Assembly: GCA_028292265.1 (NCBI GenBank)
Contig: JAQGMR010000069.1
Coordinates: 1 to 64,000 of the forward strand
From: Herminiimonas sp.
GTDB taxonomy: Bacteria > Pseudomonadota > Gammaproteobacteria > Burkholderiales > Burkholderiaceae_D
DNA: 64,000 nucleotides
Reading direction: 5' to 3'
Below the pieces are notes generated by a model. The model did not search any database and was not told the origin of the DNA. It saw nothing but the letters and a program-made list of their open reading frames with translations. Both the position numbers and the translations under genes were made by a program. Position 1 is the first letter of the stretch. Each line of letters starts with the position of its first letter. This document shows positions 45,390 through 55,628 of the stretch, piece after piece.

Positions 45390-45566
45390 ATGACACAATC
45401 GCCCACGGAATCGACCTCGCCCGGCGATGAAGCACCTGCCGGCACGCCAGGCTCGGGTGAAGATATTTGTCCAACGTGCAAAGGCAGCGGCAAGACAATC
45501 AACGGGTCAGCCTGCCCGATATGTGGTGGTACCGGAAAAGTGATCGAAGGCATCGGCGGCGGCTAA
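45390..45566 (+). CDS. 58-residue protein with two CxxCxGxG zinc knuckles
   Basis: A very short gene with a good AAGGAGA ribosome-binding site. The N-terminal ~26 residues are Ser/Pro/Gly/Glu-rich and probably disordered. Then two DnaJ-type cysteine repeats follow, CPTCKGSG and CPICGGTG, spaced to make one zinc-binding unit like half of the DnaJ zinc-finger domain. It may be a stand-alone chaperone-like or RNA-binding zinc ribbon. It is separated by 227 bp from the kinase gene and convergent with the CMD gene. No function is established. Confidence 0.78.
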   Translation: MTQSPTESTSPGDEAPAGTPGSGEDICPTCKGSGKTINGSACPICGGTGKVIEGIGGG

Positions 45567-45661
45567 AGTCGCGTGGCTCACAGCATTTCAAGCCGAACCG
45601 CCCTGTTCGGCGGAGGGAAGGCGCGGTCCAGTTCCGCCAGATACTCTGGCTTCAGCCGCAA
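45566..45661. repeat. Copy A of a 96-bp duplicated aldo/keto reductase 3' end
   Basis: This stretch is 91/96 identical (five substitutions, no gaps) to 50023-50118, where it forms the true 3' end of an aldo/keto reductase gene. Read in the reductase frame it still gives LAELDRAFPPPNRAVRLEML and a stop at 45578. Homology ends at 45661 on the right and at the stop codon of the 58-residue gene on the left. The CMD gene reads through it in another frame. Confidence 0.9.
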
Positions 45662-46394
45662 CATTTGGGCGCGAGCGCTTTTCGAAGACGTCTTTCATGA
45701 TCGGCACCGACGAAAACGCATTCGGCCAGCCGGCATAGAAAGCAAGATGCGTGAGGACTTCGGACGCCTGCGCTTGGGTCAACCCGTTGTCCATCGCCCG
45801 GTTCAGGTGATAAGTAATTTGCGGGAAATGGCCGGCGGCGAGTAGAGCGCTGACTGTGACCAGACTGCGGTCGCGCGGCGCTAGACCGGGACGCAGCCAC
45901 AGGTCCTTGAACAAGGCGTCAGTGGTGAATTGCACTAGTCCAGGCGCGACCTTGCCGGCGCTCTGCTCGGCCATCGCTGCGCGCTGCGCTTCGGCATTCT
46001 CGTCGATCTCCAGGAAGGGGACCGCCGCACCTGGCAAAGATGTCGGTGAAACGGAGCGGCGCGCAAAGGTCGGTTCCGCAACCGCGACCGCTGACACGGC
46101 CGTGCCCCAGCCGGAGTAGAAAGCCAGATGCGCGATAATTTCGGAAATCTCCGCTCCGCTCACGCCGTTATCCAGCGCGAGATCGAGGTAGAAACCCAGT
46201 TCCGCAGTGTGGTTGCGGGCAATGATGGCCGACAGCGTGACGATACTGCGATCACGCTTCGACAACCCGGGCCGTTCCCATAGCGTCCCGAACAATACGC
46301 TGTCGGTATAGGCGCCAAGTGCGGGCGAAGCAGCTTGCATGGCTTGCTGCGCTTCCGATGCTGCTGTGATGGATTGCTGATTCATGCTGGCCAT
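45588..46394 (-). CDS. Carboxymuconolactone decarboxylase family protein, two CMD domains, chimeric C-terminus
   Basis: A 268-residue double-CMD protein. The first domain spans ~25-105 (RPGLSKRDRSIVTLSAIIARNHTAELGFYL) and the second ~140-235 (RPGLAPRDRSLVTVSALLAAG, then HLAFYAGWPNAFSSVP). The catalytic Cys pair of AhpD-type members is absent, as in gamma-carboxymuconolactone decarboxylases. The last ~26 residues (from about RSRPNVAAEARV) come from the duplicated aldo/keto reductase tail read out of frame, so the original C-terminus was probably lost. It is last in a minus-strand operon with a monooxygenase, SDR and aldo/keto reductase. Confidence 0.9.
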   Translation of the reverse strand: MASMNQQSITAASEAQQAMQAASPALGAYTDSVLFGTLWERPGLSKRDRSIVTLSAIIARNHTAELGFYLDLALDNGVSGAEISEIIAHLAFYSGWGTAVSAVAVAEPTFARRSVSPTSLPGAAVPFLEIDENAEAQRAAMAEQSAGKVAPGLVQFTTDALFKDLWLRPGLAPRDRSLVTVSALLAAGHFPQITYHLNRAMDNGLTQAQASEVLTHLAFYAGWPNAFSSVPIMKDVFEKRSRPNVAAEARVSGGTGPRLPSAEQGGSA

Positions 46395-46415
46395 GGAATA
46401 CCTTTCAATGAATGG

Positions 46416-46727
46416 TTAGTCGCTAGTGCGCGTGGTCAATGTGATGGACGGCCCGAATGTCAGCAAAGGCCGGAGTTCTTTCATCACTTCGGCGACATGG
46501 GGATGCGCAGCGTGGCTCTTGACGGCGGCCTCATCGACCCAACCATCCAGGATGAAGAAAGTGTCGGGCGCATCGGTCCGCTGGTACAGGTCGTAATACA
46601 AGCAGCCCGGTTCTGCGCGTGCCGGCAGCACGAATTTCAGGATCAGGTCGCGTACCCGCTCGCGGTCTTTCGAGTCGCAGCGCAGTTCGCAAATGATGTG
46701 GCGTTCGTTCGCCTTGGCGTTGTTCAT
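46416..46727 (-). CDS. Antibiotic biosynthesis monooxygenase (YgiN-like)
   Basis: A 103-residue dimeric alpha-beta-barrel protein. The pattern [30 protein letters not shown] followed by [22 protein letters not shown] is typical of ABM-domain quinol monooxygenases such as YgiN. GAGGA precedes the ATG. It lies 10 bp from the SDR gene and 21 bp from the CMD gene, in one operon. Such genes usually work on quinols or electrophiles. Confidence 0.9.
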   Translation of the reverse strand: MNNAKANERHIICELRCDSKDRERVRDLILKFVLPARAEPGCLYYDLYQRTDAPDTFFILDGWVDEAAVKSHAAHPHVAEVMKELRPLLTFGPSITLTTRTSD

Positions 46728-46737
46728 GGCGCGATCC

Positions 46738-47511
46738 TCAATTCTTGCCGGCGTAGACGCGCGTCATGCCGCCGTCGACGATCAGGTCGATGCCACGAAT
46801 GTAGTTGCTCGCGTCTGACGCCAGGAACACGACGGCATTTCCGATATCGCGCGCGGTGCCGACGCGGCCAGCCGGAATCTCGGTGGACACGCGGGCCACG
46901 TAATCGGCCACGTCCTGGTCGCTCATTTTCTGTTCCTTGCCATAGCCTTCGGTGGGCACGACGCCAGGGCTTACGGTGTTGACGCGGATATCACGGTCGC
47001 GCAGGTCCGTAGTCCAGCTGCGTGCGAGCGAGCGTACCGCTGCCTTGGTTGCGGCATAGACGCCGAAACCTTTCAGGCCCATGTCGGCGGTGATCGAGGC
47101 GTTCAGGATGATGGACGCGCCATTGCGCAGTACCGGCAAGGCAGTCTGCACCGTCAGCACGACGCCTTTGACGTTGATCGACAGCTCGCTGTCGATCTGC
47201 TCTTCCGTCAATTGCTCCAATGGTGTGGCATGCCCACCGCCGGCGTTGGCGAACAGAATGTCGAGCTGGCCATGAGCCCGCTTAATGGTGTCAGCTGCGC
47301 GCTGCATGTCCGCCTTGACAGATACGTCCGCGTGAATGCCGACGGCGCCCTTGCCCAATTTTTCCACGGCGGCATCGAGCACTTCACGGCGGCGGCCCGT
47401 AATGTAGACGGTTGCGCCTGCTTCGATCAGACACTGGGCCGTGCCGAAGCCAAGGCCCGTCGTGCCGCCGGTGACGAGGGCGATCCGCTCGTTGAGAGTA
47501 TTCGTAGTCAT
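46738..47511 (-). CDS. SDR family oxidoreductase
   Basis: A 257-residue classical [15 protein letters not shown] is the cofactor loop, [14 protein letters not shown] the NAG motif, [22 protein letters not shown] holds the Ser/Tyr-x3-Lys triad, and the C-terminus reads [16 protein letters not shown]. It is the second gene of the LysR-linked operon. The substrate may be a quinone, aldehyde or ketone reduced alongside the neighbouring reductase. Confidence 0.92.
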   Translation of the reverse strand: MTTNTLNERIALVTGGTTGLGFGTAQCLIEAGATVYITGRRREVLDAAVEKLGKGAVGIHADVSVKADMQRAADTIKRAHGQLDILFANAGGGHATPLEQLTEEQIDSELSINVKGVVLTVQTALPVLRNGASIILNASITADMGLKGFGVYAATKAAVRSLARSWTTDLRDRDIRVNTVSPGVVPTEGYGKEQKMSDQDVADYVARVSTEIPAGRVGTARDIGNAVVFLASDASNYIRGIDLIVDGGMTRVYAGKN

Positions 47512-47587
47512 GATATTTTCCAGAATTGAAGAGAACGGCGCGTCCGTCGGCGGTACCCACCGGAAAGACGCGCGGTAAATGGAAGGC

Positions 47588-48672
<1,085 letters not shown>

Positions 48673-48697
48673 ATACCGATGTGCGGAATTTCGATAA

Positions 48698-49591
48698 ATG
48701 GAAAGAATCAACCTCAACAATGTGGCAGCGTTCGTTGTAGTTGCTCGTGAATGCAGCTTCACCCGTGCGGCCGCACAACTCGGGCTGTCACAGTCGTCAT
48801 TGAGCCATGCGATTAGCGCACTCGAAGCGAAGCTGGGCGTGCGCTTGCTGACCCGGACCACGCGCGGCGTCTCTCCGACTGAGGCAGGGGAGCGTCTACT
48901 TGCCACAGTCGGTCCCTACTGCGAAGGCATAGAGACCGAATTGGCGTCACTGAGCGAGCAGCGCGACAAGCCGGCCGGCACCATCAGAATCAGTTCGCAC
49001 GACCATGCGGTCCGAACGATCCTATGGCCGAAGCTGTCCAAACTGCTCCCCGCTTACCCCGCCTTGAAAGTTGAGTTTTCGATCCACTACGGACTGATCG
49101 ACATCGTTGCCGAACGATTCGATGCAGGAGTGCGCGTCGGCGACCAGGTGGCCAGGGACATGATCGCGATGCGCATCAGCCCGGATTTCAAGATGACCGT
49201 GGTCGGCTCACCTTCTTATTTCTCGAAGCGAAAAGCGCCACTGGTCCCACAAGACCTGACTGAGCACAATTGCGTTAACTTGCGGCTGCCGACACATGGT
49301 GGCCTGTATGCATGGGAGTTCGAAAAAGAAGGCCAGGAATTGAGCGTGCACGTACAAGGGCAGATCATTCTGAATACGTCGGGGGAAACAGTGACCGCTG
49401 CCCTGGAAGGGTATGGTCTGGCCTACGTACCACAGGACGTGGCCGACCAGCACATCGCAGCTGGCGACCTGGTGCAGGTCCTCGATGACTGGCGCCCGAC
49501 TTATCCCGGCTACCATTTGTACTATCCGAGTCGGCGCAATCCGTCGCCTGCATTCTTACTTGTGCTCGACGCGCTGCGAAACCGGGCTTAG
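48698..49591 (+). CDS. LysR family transcriptional regulator
   Basis: A 297-residue LTTR. The N-terminal winged helix reads VARECSFTRAAAQLGLSQSSLSHAISALE, followed by RTTRGVSPTEAGERLL; a LysR-substrate effector domain occupies ~90-295 (GTIRISSHDHAV). It is divergent from the aldo/keto reductase-SDR-monooxygenase-CMD operon and is its probable regulator, responding perhaps to an electrophile or quinone. Confidence 0.94.
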   Translation: MERINLNNVAAFVVVARECSFTRAAAQLGLSQSSLSHAISALEAKLGVRLLTRTTRGVSPTEAGERLLATVGPYCEGIETELASLSEQRDKPAGTIRISSHDHAVRTILWPKLSKLLPAYPALKVEFSIHYGLIDIVAERFDAGVRVGDQVARDMIAMRISPDFKMTVVGSPSYFSKRKAPLVPQDLTEHNCVNLRLPTHGGLYAWEFEKEGQELSVHVQGQIILNTSGETVTAALEGYGLAYVPQDVADQHIAAGDLVQVLDDWRPTYPGYHLYYPSRRNPSPAFLLVLDALRNRA

Positions 49592-50034
49592 AACCAGGTG
49601 CTCACATTGGCGCTAAGCAGTCTGCGATTGAAGCTTTGCTTGACGATATGCAGATCGGTGGGCTTTGGCCGCTACTGCCCGAGACTTTAGGTAAACATGG
49701 CGTTCTCTCGCACCCCGTAGGGCGCGAATGCTACACAGACATCCGTTCGAGCGTGTCCGGGCAGGTTATAGCAGAACCTAACCGGAGGAAGTTTCGCGGA
49801 TCCACTGCTTGGGCAAAGCGCCTTCAGCGGAACGCACGAAAGGAGGGGCAGTCGTCGACCTATGACATGAGAACCCGTGAATTCGGTCGAACCCGCGCTC
49901 AGGGCTTTGTTGGAACTACAAATTCGAGCGACCGCTTTTGGGCCGAAGGCGGAAGTTAGCTAGGATTCAGTGTTCGCCCCTTGTTGCACTGAAGGTAAGT
50001 AGGTGGTTTTGTTAAAGGTACTAAGTCGCGTGGC
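49592..50034. other. Intergenic stretch without a supported gene
   Basis: 443 bp between the LysR gene and an aldo/keto reductase gene. A 107-codon frame (49636-49959) has no ribosome-binding site and an unconvincing composition. It contains a hairpin at 49932-49952 (CCGCTTT / AAGGCGG with one G-U pair). The right end (50023 onward) starts copy B of the 96-bp repeat. It could be decayed coding sequence or an old insertion scar. Confidence 0.5.
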
Positions 50035-50118
50035 TCACAGCATTTCAAGCCGAACCGCCTTGTTCGGCGGAGGGAAGGCGCGGTCCAGTTCCGCAAGGTC
50101 CTCTGGCTCCAGCCGCAA
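50023..50118. repeat. Copy B of the 96-bp repeat (genuine aldo/keto reductase 3' end)
   Basis: It covers the last 28 codons of the aldo/keto reductase gene (ending LDRAFPPPNKAVRLEML and stop) plus 12 bp of 3' flank. It is 91/96 identical to 45566-45661. The frame is intact here, so this copy is the functional one. Confidence 0.9.
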
Positions 50119-50934
50119 ACTCAGGGCGCCATGGTTTTGCTCCACGTGGGCCAGGCTGGATGCCTTGGGTATTGCCATCACACCAGGTCGCCGCAGCACC
50201 CAGGCCAATGCGATTTGCGCCGGGCTCGCACCGCGCCGCTCTGCTATGCGCAACAGCGGCGGTGAAGAAAGCAGTCGGCCCTGCTCGATGGGAGAATAAG
50301 CCATCACCGGAATTCGACTTTGCTGGCACCAGGGAAGCAGGTCAAATTCGACGCCGCGCCGGGTGAGGTTGTACAGCACCTGGTTGGTCGCCACCTCGTG
50401 TGCCGCCGCAATACCCACCAGTTCCTGCATGTCGTCGATATCGAAGTTGCTTACACCCCAGCGCGCGATCTTTCCGGCTGCGTGCAGCAAGGTGAACGCC
50501 TCCAGGGTTTCTGCCAGTGGCACGTCGCCGAGCCAGTGCAACAGGTAGAGGTCGATGCAATCGACTCCAAGGCGTCGCAGGCTTCTCTCACATGCTGCAA
50601 CGGTGCCGCGCCTGTCGGCGTGGTGCGGCATGACCTTGCTCACCAGGCATACCGCGTTGCGCCGCCCCGCGATAGCGGCGCCGACGATCTCTTCCGCACC
50701 ACCGTCGGCATACATTTCCGCCGTATCAATCAGGCACATGCCGAGGTCGATGCCGCGTTGGAGTGCCGCAATTTCGAGCTTCGCCTTGTCCGGGTTCTCG
50801 CCCATGCCCCAGGTTCCCAGGCCAAGTCCCGACAATAGGTTCTCGGGGCTCGCTCCAGACTGGCCTCCTGATTGCGCTTGCGGGTCTGTTGCGGAGGAGG
50901 GCACGGCTGGCGTCGGCCTTGGTATTGATGTCAT
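50035..50934 (-). CDS. Aldo/keto reductase
   Basis: A 299-residue AKR (YdjG/2,5-diketogluconate reductase-like). Motifs include GLGTWGMGENPDKAKLEI, LIDTAEMYADGGAEE (Asp and Tyr of the tetrad), VSKVMPHHA (Lys), LYLLHWLGD (His) and MAYSPIEQGRLL. AAGGAG before two adjacent ATGs supports 50934 or 50937. Its 3' end is duplicated at 45566-45661. It is divergent from a Bug-type binding-protein gene, with only 38 bp between the start codons. Confidence 0.92.
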   Translation of the reverse strand: MTSIPRPTPAVPSSATDPQAQSGGQSGASPENLLSGLGLGTWGMGENPDKAKLEIAALQRGIDLGMCLIDTAEMYADGGAEEIVGAAIAGRRNAVCLVSKVMPHHADRRGTVAACERSLRRLGVDCIDLYLLHWLGDVPLAETLEAFTLLHAAGKIARWGVSNFDIDDMQELVGIAAAHEVATNQVLYNLTRRGVEFDLLPWCQQSRIPVMAYSPIEQGRLLSSPPLLRIAERRGASPAQIALAWVLRRPGVMAIPKASSLAHVEQNHGALSLRLEPEDLAELDRAFPPPNKAVRLEML

Positions 50935-50972
50935 CATGTCTCCTTGCATCTGAAACGAGTACTGAAACGGCA

Positions 50973-51965
50973 ATGATAAACACAAAACGACGGCGCCTTG
51001 CGCGGGTGGTTGGCACTGCCGCGCTGGCCTGCCTGCTTCCGGCGGCGGGCGCGGCTGCGATGGACGATTGGCCGGCGCGACCGCTGCGGTTGATCGTGCC
51101 CTTTGCACCCGGCTCGACGCCCGACCTCGTGGCGCGGCTAGTCGGCGAGCGGCTCTCGGCGCGTCTGAGCAAGCCCGTTATAGTGGAAAACAGACCGGGG
51201 GCGGGCGGCAACATCGGCACCGACCTGGTCGCCAAATCCGCCCCGGATGGATACACCTTCGGCCTGACGATCTCGGGGCCCCTTGCCGCCAATACGCTGC
51301 TGTATAAAAAGCTGCCTTATGACCCGCAGCGCGACCTGGATCTGGTTACCATCGCCGCGACCCAGCCTAGTGTGCTGGTGGTGGCGTTGAACGCCGGCAT
51401 CGACGGCATGCCGGCCCTGCTTTCGGCGCTGCGCAAGAACCCTGGTCGGTACAACTTCGCTTCCATGGGAACCGGCAGCATTTCACATCTCGCGATGGCG
51501 GCTCTGGCGGCCCGAAGCGGGACAGAAATCGTCCATGTTCCCTACACCGGATCAGGGCAGGCGGTGAGCTCGCTGCTTACTGGCGACACGCAGATTGCGG
51601 TGTTGCCCGCGGCAGCGGTGATGCCGCAGGTTCGTGCCGGCAAATTGAAGGCGCTGGCGGTGGCAACTGCCCGCCGATCCGGCTTGCTGCCACACCTGCC
51701 AACGCTGCAGGAGTCGGGGCTGCAGGATGTGCAAGGCGATGCCTGGATGGGCTTCATTCTTCCGGCACGCACGCCGCTTGATATCGGGAAGCGCCTGAAC
51801 AACGCCATCGTGGAAATCATGCATGCGCCAGACATGAAGCACAAACTGGCAATCCAGTATATGGAGCCGGTCGGCGGGACAGCGAGCGAATTTCGCGACA
51901 CCGTCAGGGATGACCTAGCACGCTGGCAACCTGTCATCGCCAGGCACCATTTGAGTATGGAATGA
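50973..51965 (+). CDS. Bug-family tripartite tricarboxylate transporter substrate-binding protein
   Basis: A 330-residue periplasmic binding protein. The signal peptide is RRLARVVGTAALACLLPAAG; the mature part has the Bug hallmarks WPARPLRLIVPFAPGSTPD and VIVENRPGAGGNIGTDLVAK. TctA/TctB membrane genes are absent nearby, so it is an orphan receptor as is common in Burkholderiales. The ligand is probably a carboxylate. The start ATG at 50973 gives the signal peptide; the longer frame to 50763 runs through the neighbouring gene. Confidence 0.93.
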   Translation: MINTKRRRLARVVGTAALACLLPAAGAAAMDDWPARPLRLIVPFAPGSTPDLVARLVGERLSARLSKPVIVENRPGAGGNIGTDLVAKSAPDGYTFGLTISGPLAANTLLYKKLPYDPQRDLDLVTIAATQPSVLVVALNAGIDGMPALLSALRKNPGRYNFASMGTGSISHLAMAALAARSGTEIVHVPYTGSGQAVSSLLTGDTQIAVLPAAAVMPQVRAGKLKALAVATARRSGLLPHLPTLQESGLQDVQGDAWMGFILPARTPLDIGKRLNNAIVEIMHAPDMKHKLAIQYMEPVGGTASEFRDTVRDDLARWQPVIARHHLSME

Positions 51966-52243
51966 AGCCGGGTATTCGTTTATGGGGACGCGGTTGCCTC
52001 GGCCCGGCCACGGTTGCCCGCGGCCGGAATCCTGACCGCGATGCTTTACGCCGGCTTGGCCAACTGGCAGCCGCTGTCTTTAGTTCGCATTCGCCTGTGC
52101 CGCGCAGTGTTTTGCCATAGCGGCAAGCCCGCCCGCGGCATAGCCGGAAAACCCCGCGACAGCGACGAGCCTTTCTGCTATTTTCGCTTTCTTTCGCCGC
52201 GCACTTCCGGTGCCGGCCTGCGTACGGAAATCCAGCAATCAGC

Positions 52244-53194
52244 ATGCGTCCCGGCTCCCGCGTCACCTCCGTTGGCCTGATCGTTGTCCCAGATCCGGCG
52301 CACAGCTTTGTCTACCCCTCTCATATCGATCCTGCCAGCCTTGACGCCTTGCCAGCGTGGCCGGGCGTGTACTTTTTTCGCGATTGTCGCGGCCATCCGA
52401 TCTACATTGGCAAAAGCGTCAACATCCGTCATCGCGTTTTTTCGCATTTGCGCACGCCGCGTGAGGCTGCCATGCTGGCGCAAAGCCGTAGCGTGGACTG
52501 CATGCGTACCGCTGGCGAGATCGGCGCGCTGCTGCTGGAATCCCAACTAATCAAGCAATGGCAACCGGAATGGAATGTCCTGCTCAGGCATGAAGGCGAA
52601 GCGTTCGCCATCGGGCTTGACCGCGTGAGCGGCATGCCCCGCGTGGTCGGTTCGCTGGAAGTCGAAGGCGACGGTGACTTCGCGGCTGGCTCCGATGGCG
52701 ACACGCCCTTGCATGGCCTGTTTGCTTCGCGCAGCGCGGCGCAGGAAGGGCTGCGCGACTTGATCCGCCAGCATGGCCTGTGTCCTGGCCTGACCGGGCT
52801 CGAAATGCGAATAGGACAGCGGGCCTGCTTTGCGCACCAACTCGGCCAATGCCGCGGCGCCTGTGCCGGTGTCGAAACGATTGCGCAACACGGCGCGCGA
52901 CTGAGGAAGGGCCTTAACGCCTTGCAGCGCGAAGTCTGGCCCTGGAACGGGCCGATCGGAATCATCGAGGAATGCGAGGGCTGGCGGCAAACCCACATCG
53001 TGGATCGCTGGAGCTACCTGGGCTCGCTTCACGGCAGGCGGCGCAAGCTGGTGCGGCCTGCCGGCTGGAAGGTCGACATGGACGTCTACAAGATTCTTTC
53101 ACAACCGGCCCGGCGAGGAGAACTGCGGTTGCAATCCTGCGTCAGCTCGGGTCGAAGCGTAACGCTTGCCGCTCCGGAGAGCCGACCAGGTTAG
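52244..53194 (+). CDS. cho: Excinuclease Cho (UvrC homologue, GIY-YIG type)
   Basis: A 316-residue nuclease. The GIY-YIG-like domain lies near the N-terminus (PGVYFFRDCRGHPIYIGKSV), then a Lys/Glu-bearing helix (LLLESQLIKQWQPEWN) and the cysteine segment CFAHQLGQCRGACAG found in Cho/UvrC. Cho makes the 3' incision beside lesions in nucleotide excision repair. E. coli Cho is about 295 residues. The ATG at 52244 is used; no strong ribosome-binding site is seen. It has no operon partner. Confidence 0.9.
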   Translation: MRPGSRVTSVGLIVVPDPAHSFVYPSHIDPASLDALPAWPGVYFFRDCRGHPIYIGKSVNIRHRVFSHLRTPREAAMLAQSRSVDCMRTAGEIGALLLESQLIKQWQPEWNVLLRHEGEAFAIGLDRVSGMPRVVGSLEVEGDGDFAAGSDGDTPLHGLFASRSAAQEGLRDLIRQHGLCPGLTGLEMRIGQRACFAHQLGQCRGACAGVETIAQHGARLRKGLNALQREVWPWNGPIGIIEECEGWRQTHIVDRWSYLGSLHGRRRKLVRPAGWKVDMDVYKILSQPARRGELRLQSCVSSGRSVTLAAPESRPG

Positions 53195-53359
53195 GCGGAA
53201 TCGAAACGGGCGGGCTTTGATACACTGCGAGGCGACGCGACGTGGACGGCGCCTGGTAGCAGCCGCTGGTGCTGTTAAATCCTGATCGGTACCGCGTGGG
53301 CGCCACAGGCAACGACATCTGCGGTCGCATCACACACAATTGCAATGCACGGAGACTTC

Positions 53360-54382
53360 ATGAAAAACAAAAACACAGACACAGACGTCGTCGCAACCAC
53401 CGCTACTGGGAAGCGCCGTGCCGTGCTGGCGCTTGTCGCCGGCATGGCTGTACTTGCGATGCCTGGCGTCGGTCACGCGCAGGCGACTTGGCCGTCGCGC
53501 CCGATCACGATAATCGTTCCCTTCACGCCGGGTACCGGCATTGACGTGCTGGCCCGCACACTCGGGCAAAAACTGGGGCAGCGCCTGGGGCAGGCAGTCA
53601 TTGTAGAAAACCGCGCCGGCGCCAGCGGCAACATTGGCACCGGCGCAGTGGCAACCGCGGCGCCGGACGGCTACACGCTGCTCATGACGGTCAACACCTT
53701 TGTGATGAATCCAAGCCTGTACAAGAGCGTGCCTTATGACCCGGTCAAGAGCTTTGTCGCGGTGGCGCCTGCCGCCCGCGGTGCGTTGACCTTTGCGGTA
53801 AATCCCTCGTTCCCCGCCAGGACGCTGACAGAAGCCATCAGTCAGTTCAAGGCCAACCCGGGCAAGTTTACCTACGCTTCGCCCGGCAGCGGCACGCCGC
53901 AACACATGGCAATGGAACTGCTGAAACTGAATACCGGCGTCGATCTTTTGCATGTGCCGTACAAGGGTTCGGCCGGCGCCATTACAGACCTGATCGGCGG
54001 CCAGGTGAATGCGATGATCCTGCCTGTGCATTCGGCGCTGACGCTTGCCAAATCCGGCAAGCTGCGCATGCTGGCGGTGGCGCAGGACAAGCGCGCCAGC
54101 GTGGCGCCCGACGTGCCGACCTTCGCGGAGCAGGGTGTACATAATTCGGACGTCGACCTCTGGTATGGCCTGCTGGCGCCGACTGGAACGCCAGGCGCGG
54201 TCGTAACGCGGCTCAACACCGAAATCAACCAGATTCTGGCGCTGCCCGATGTGCGTGAGACGCTTGAAAAGCAGGGCCTCAACCCGACGCCAGGCACGCC
54301 GGATTCGCTTGCGAAGCTGGTGCAATCCGACATGGCGCGCTGGGCCGACGTGGTGAAACGGGCGAAGATTACGGCGGACTGA
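53360..54382 (+). CDS. Bug-family tripartite tricarboxylate transporter substrate-binding protein
   Basis: A 340-residue periplasmic binding protein with a signal peptide (KRRAVLALVAGMAVLAMPGVGHA) and the Bug motifs WPSRPITIIVPFTPGTGID and VIVENRAGASGNIGTG. GGAGA lies five bases before the ATG at 53360, supporting it over 53345. An esterase and a tartrate/malate-type dehydrogenase follow on the same strand, suggesting uptake and breakdown of a carboxylic acid or its ester. Confidence 0.94.
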   Translation: MKNKNTDTDVVATTATGKRRAVLALVAGMAVLAMPGVGHAQATWPSRPITIIVPFTPGTGIDVLARTLGQKLGQRLGQAVIVENRAGASGNIGTGAVATAAPDGYTLLMTVNTFVMNPSLYKSVPYDPVKSFVAVAPAARGALTFAVNPSFPARTLTEAISQFKANPGKFTYASPGSGTPQHMAMELLKLNTGVDLLHVPYKGSAGAITDLIGGQVNAMILPVHSALTLAKSGKLRMLAVAQDKRASVAPDVPTFAEQGVHNSDVDLWYGLLAPTGTPGAVVTRLNTEINQILALPDVRETLEKQGLNPTPGTPDSLAKLVQSDMARWADVVKRAKITAD

Positions 54383-54548
54383 ACTTCGCTGACGAGCCAT
54401 GGCGATATGGCGGCGGGACATTCCGCATTGCCGTAGTCTTTCTGGCGATGGCTTCTTGTTGTGTCCTGGTTGCCCTTGCGTTGCCCCTGGTCTCGTCGCT
54501 GTCGTGTCTCTTGTATGGCTGCCCGGTTTGGTTTTAAAGGAGAGGTTG

Positions 54549-55487
54549 ATGCTGCATTTGCAGGCGAGGGCGCTGCTTGATCTGATTGAGCAGCGCGGCA
54601 TTCCAGCCACCCACACGTTGACCCCCGCCGAGGCGCGCAAGGCGTACCTTGATCGGCGCTTCGTGACGCAACCCGACCCGCCGGAAGTCGCGGCCGTGCA
54701 AGCTTTACAGGCACAAGGGCCGCACGGGCCGATACCGCTTCGCCTTTACCGGCCACTCGGGGACAAGGCTGCGACAGCCCTGCCGGCACTGGTTTATTTC
54801 CACGGCGGCGGGTGGGTTGTAGGCGACCTCGATACTCACGACACGTTGTGCCGCCAGTTTGCCAACGGCGCCGGCTGTATCGTGGTCGCGGTGGATTATC
54901 GACTCGGGCCCGAGCACCGCTTCCCGGCAGCGGTGGACGACAGCATCGCGGCGACACGATGGGTGCGCGACAACGCGGCGGCGCTTGGTATTGACAGCGA
55001 GCGGATCGCAGTCGGGGGTGACAGCGCCGGCGGCAACCTGGCCGCGGTTGTGGCTATTGATGCGCGCGATGCCGGCACCCCACTGCAATTTCAGTTGCTC
55101 ATCTACCCGGCTACCGACATGCGCCAGGGAAGCGAGACCTATCAGACGAATGGCCAGGGCACCATGCTCACGCGCGACACCATGGCATACTTCCGTTCCC
55201 ATTACATTCGCCCGGACCAGTACGATGACTGGCGTGCTTCGCCGTTGCTGCATGCCGACCTGACGAGGCTGCCGCCCGCCTTCGTGCTCACGGCAGGCTT
55301 CGATCCGCTACGTGACGACGGCTTGCAGTATGCGGAACGGTTGACGGCGGCAGGCAACAACGCAACATACGTCTGCTTTGATCGCCAGATACACGGTTTT
55401 ATCTTGATGGGCCGCGTGCTGGACGAAGCGCATAGCGCGGTAAATCTGTGTGCGGCGGAGTTGCGTCAGGCGCTGAAGTCGCGTTGA
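54549..55487 (+). CDS. Alpha/beta hydrolase, hormone-sensitive-lipase-type esterase
   Basis: A 312-residue esterase. HGGGWVVGDL is the oxyanion-hole motif, GGDSAGGNLA the nucleophile elbow (catalytic Ser), and DPLRD and QIHGFI give the catalytic Asp and His: the standard HSL (family IV) set. AAGGAG lies before the ATG at 54549. It sits between a Bug binding protein and a TtuC-like dehydrogenase, so a carboxylate ester substrate is plausible. Confidence 0.93.
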   Translation: MLHLQARALLDLIEQRGIPATHTLTPAEARKAYLDRRFVTQPDPPEVAAVQALQAQGPHGPIPLRLYRPLGDKAATALPALVYFHGGGWVVGDLDTHDTLCRQFANGAGCIVVAVDYRLGPEHRFPAAVDDSIAATRWVRDNAAALGIDSERIAVGGDSAGGNLAAVVAIDARDAGTPLQFQLLIYPATDMRQGSETYQTNGQGTMLTRDTMAYFRSHYIRPDQYDDWRASPLLHADLTRLPPAFVLTAGFDPLRDDGLQYAERLTAAGNNATYVCFDRQIHGFILMGRVLDEAHSAVNLCAAELRQALKSR

Positions 55488-55628
55488 TGTGACGCGGATT
55501 CACCGCCAAATTTTGTTGCAATAGTCGTAGTCGTCGATAACAGTCGGCGGCACGGTGCGCCCGGTTCCCACTGCGGGGCACGCGCTCAAGCAGTCCCCTA
55601 CTCGTAACGAAAGAAACAGGAGAATCGA

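Noticed and set aside
49636..49959. 107-codon plus-strand frame in the gap after the LysR gene
   Set aside because: There is no ribosome-binding site or recognisable domain, and residue use is unlike the neighbouring genes. It is described as intergenic instead.
53330..54640. 436-codon minus-strand frame opposite the second Bug gene
   Set aside because: Its product is Arg/His/Gln-rich, as expected of an antisense frame of a high-GC gene, and the plus-strand gene is certain.
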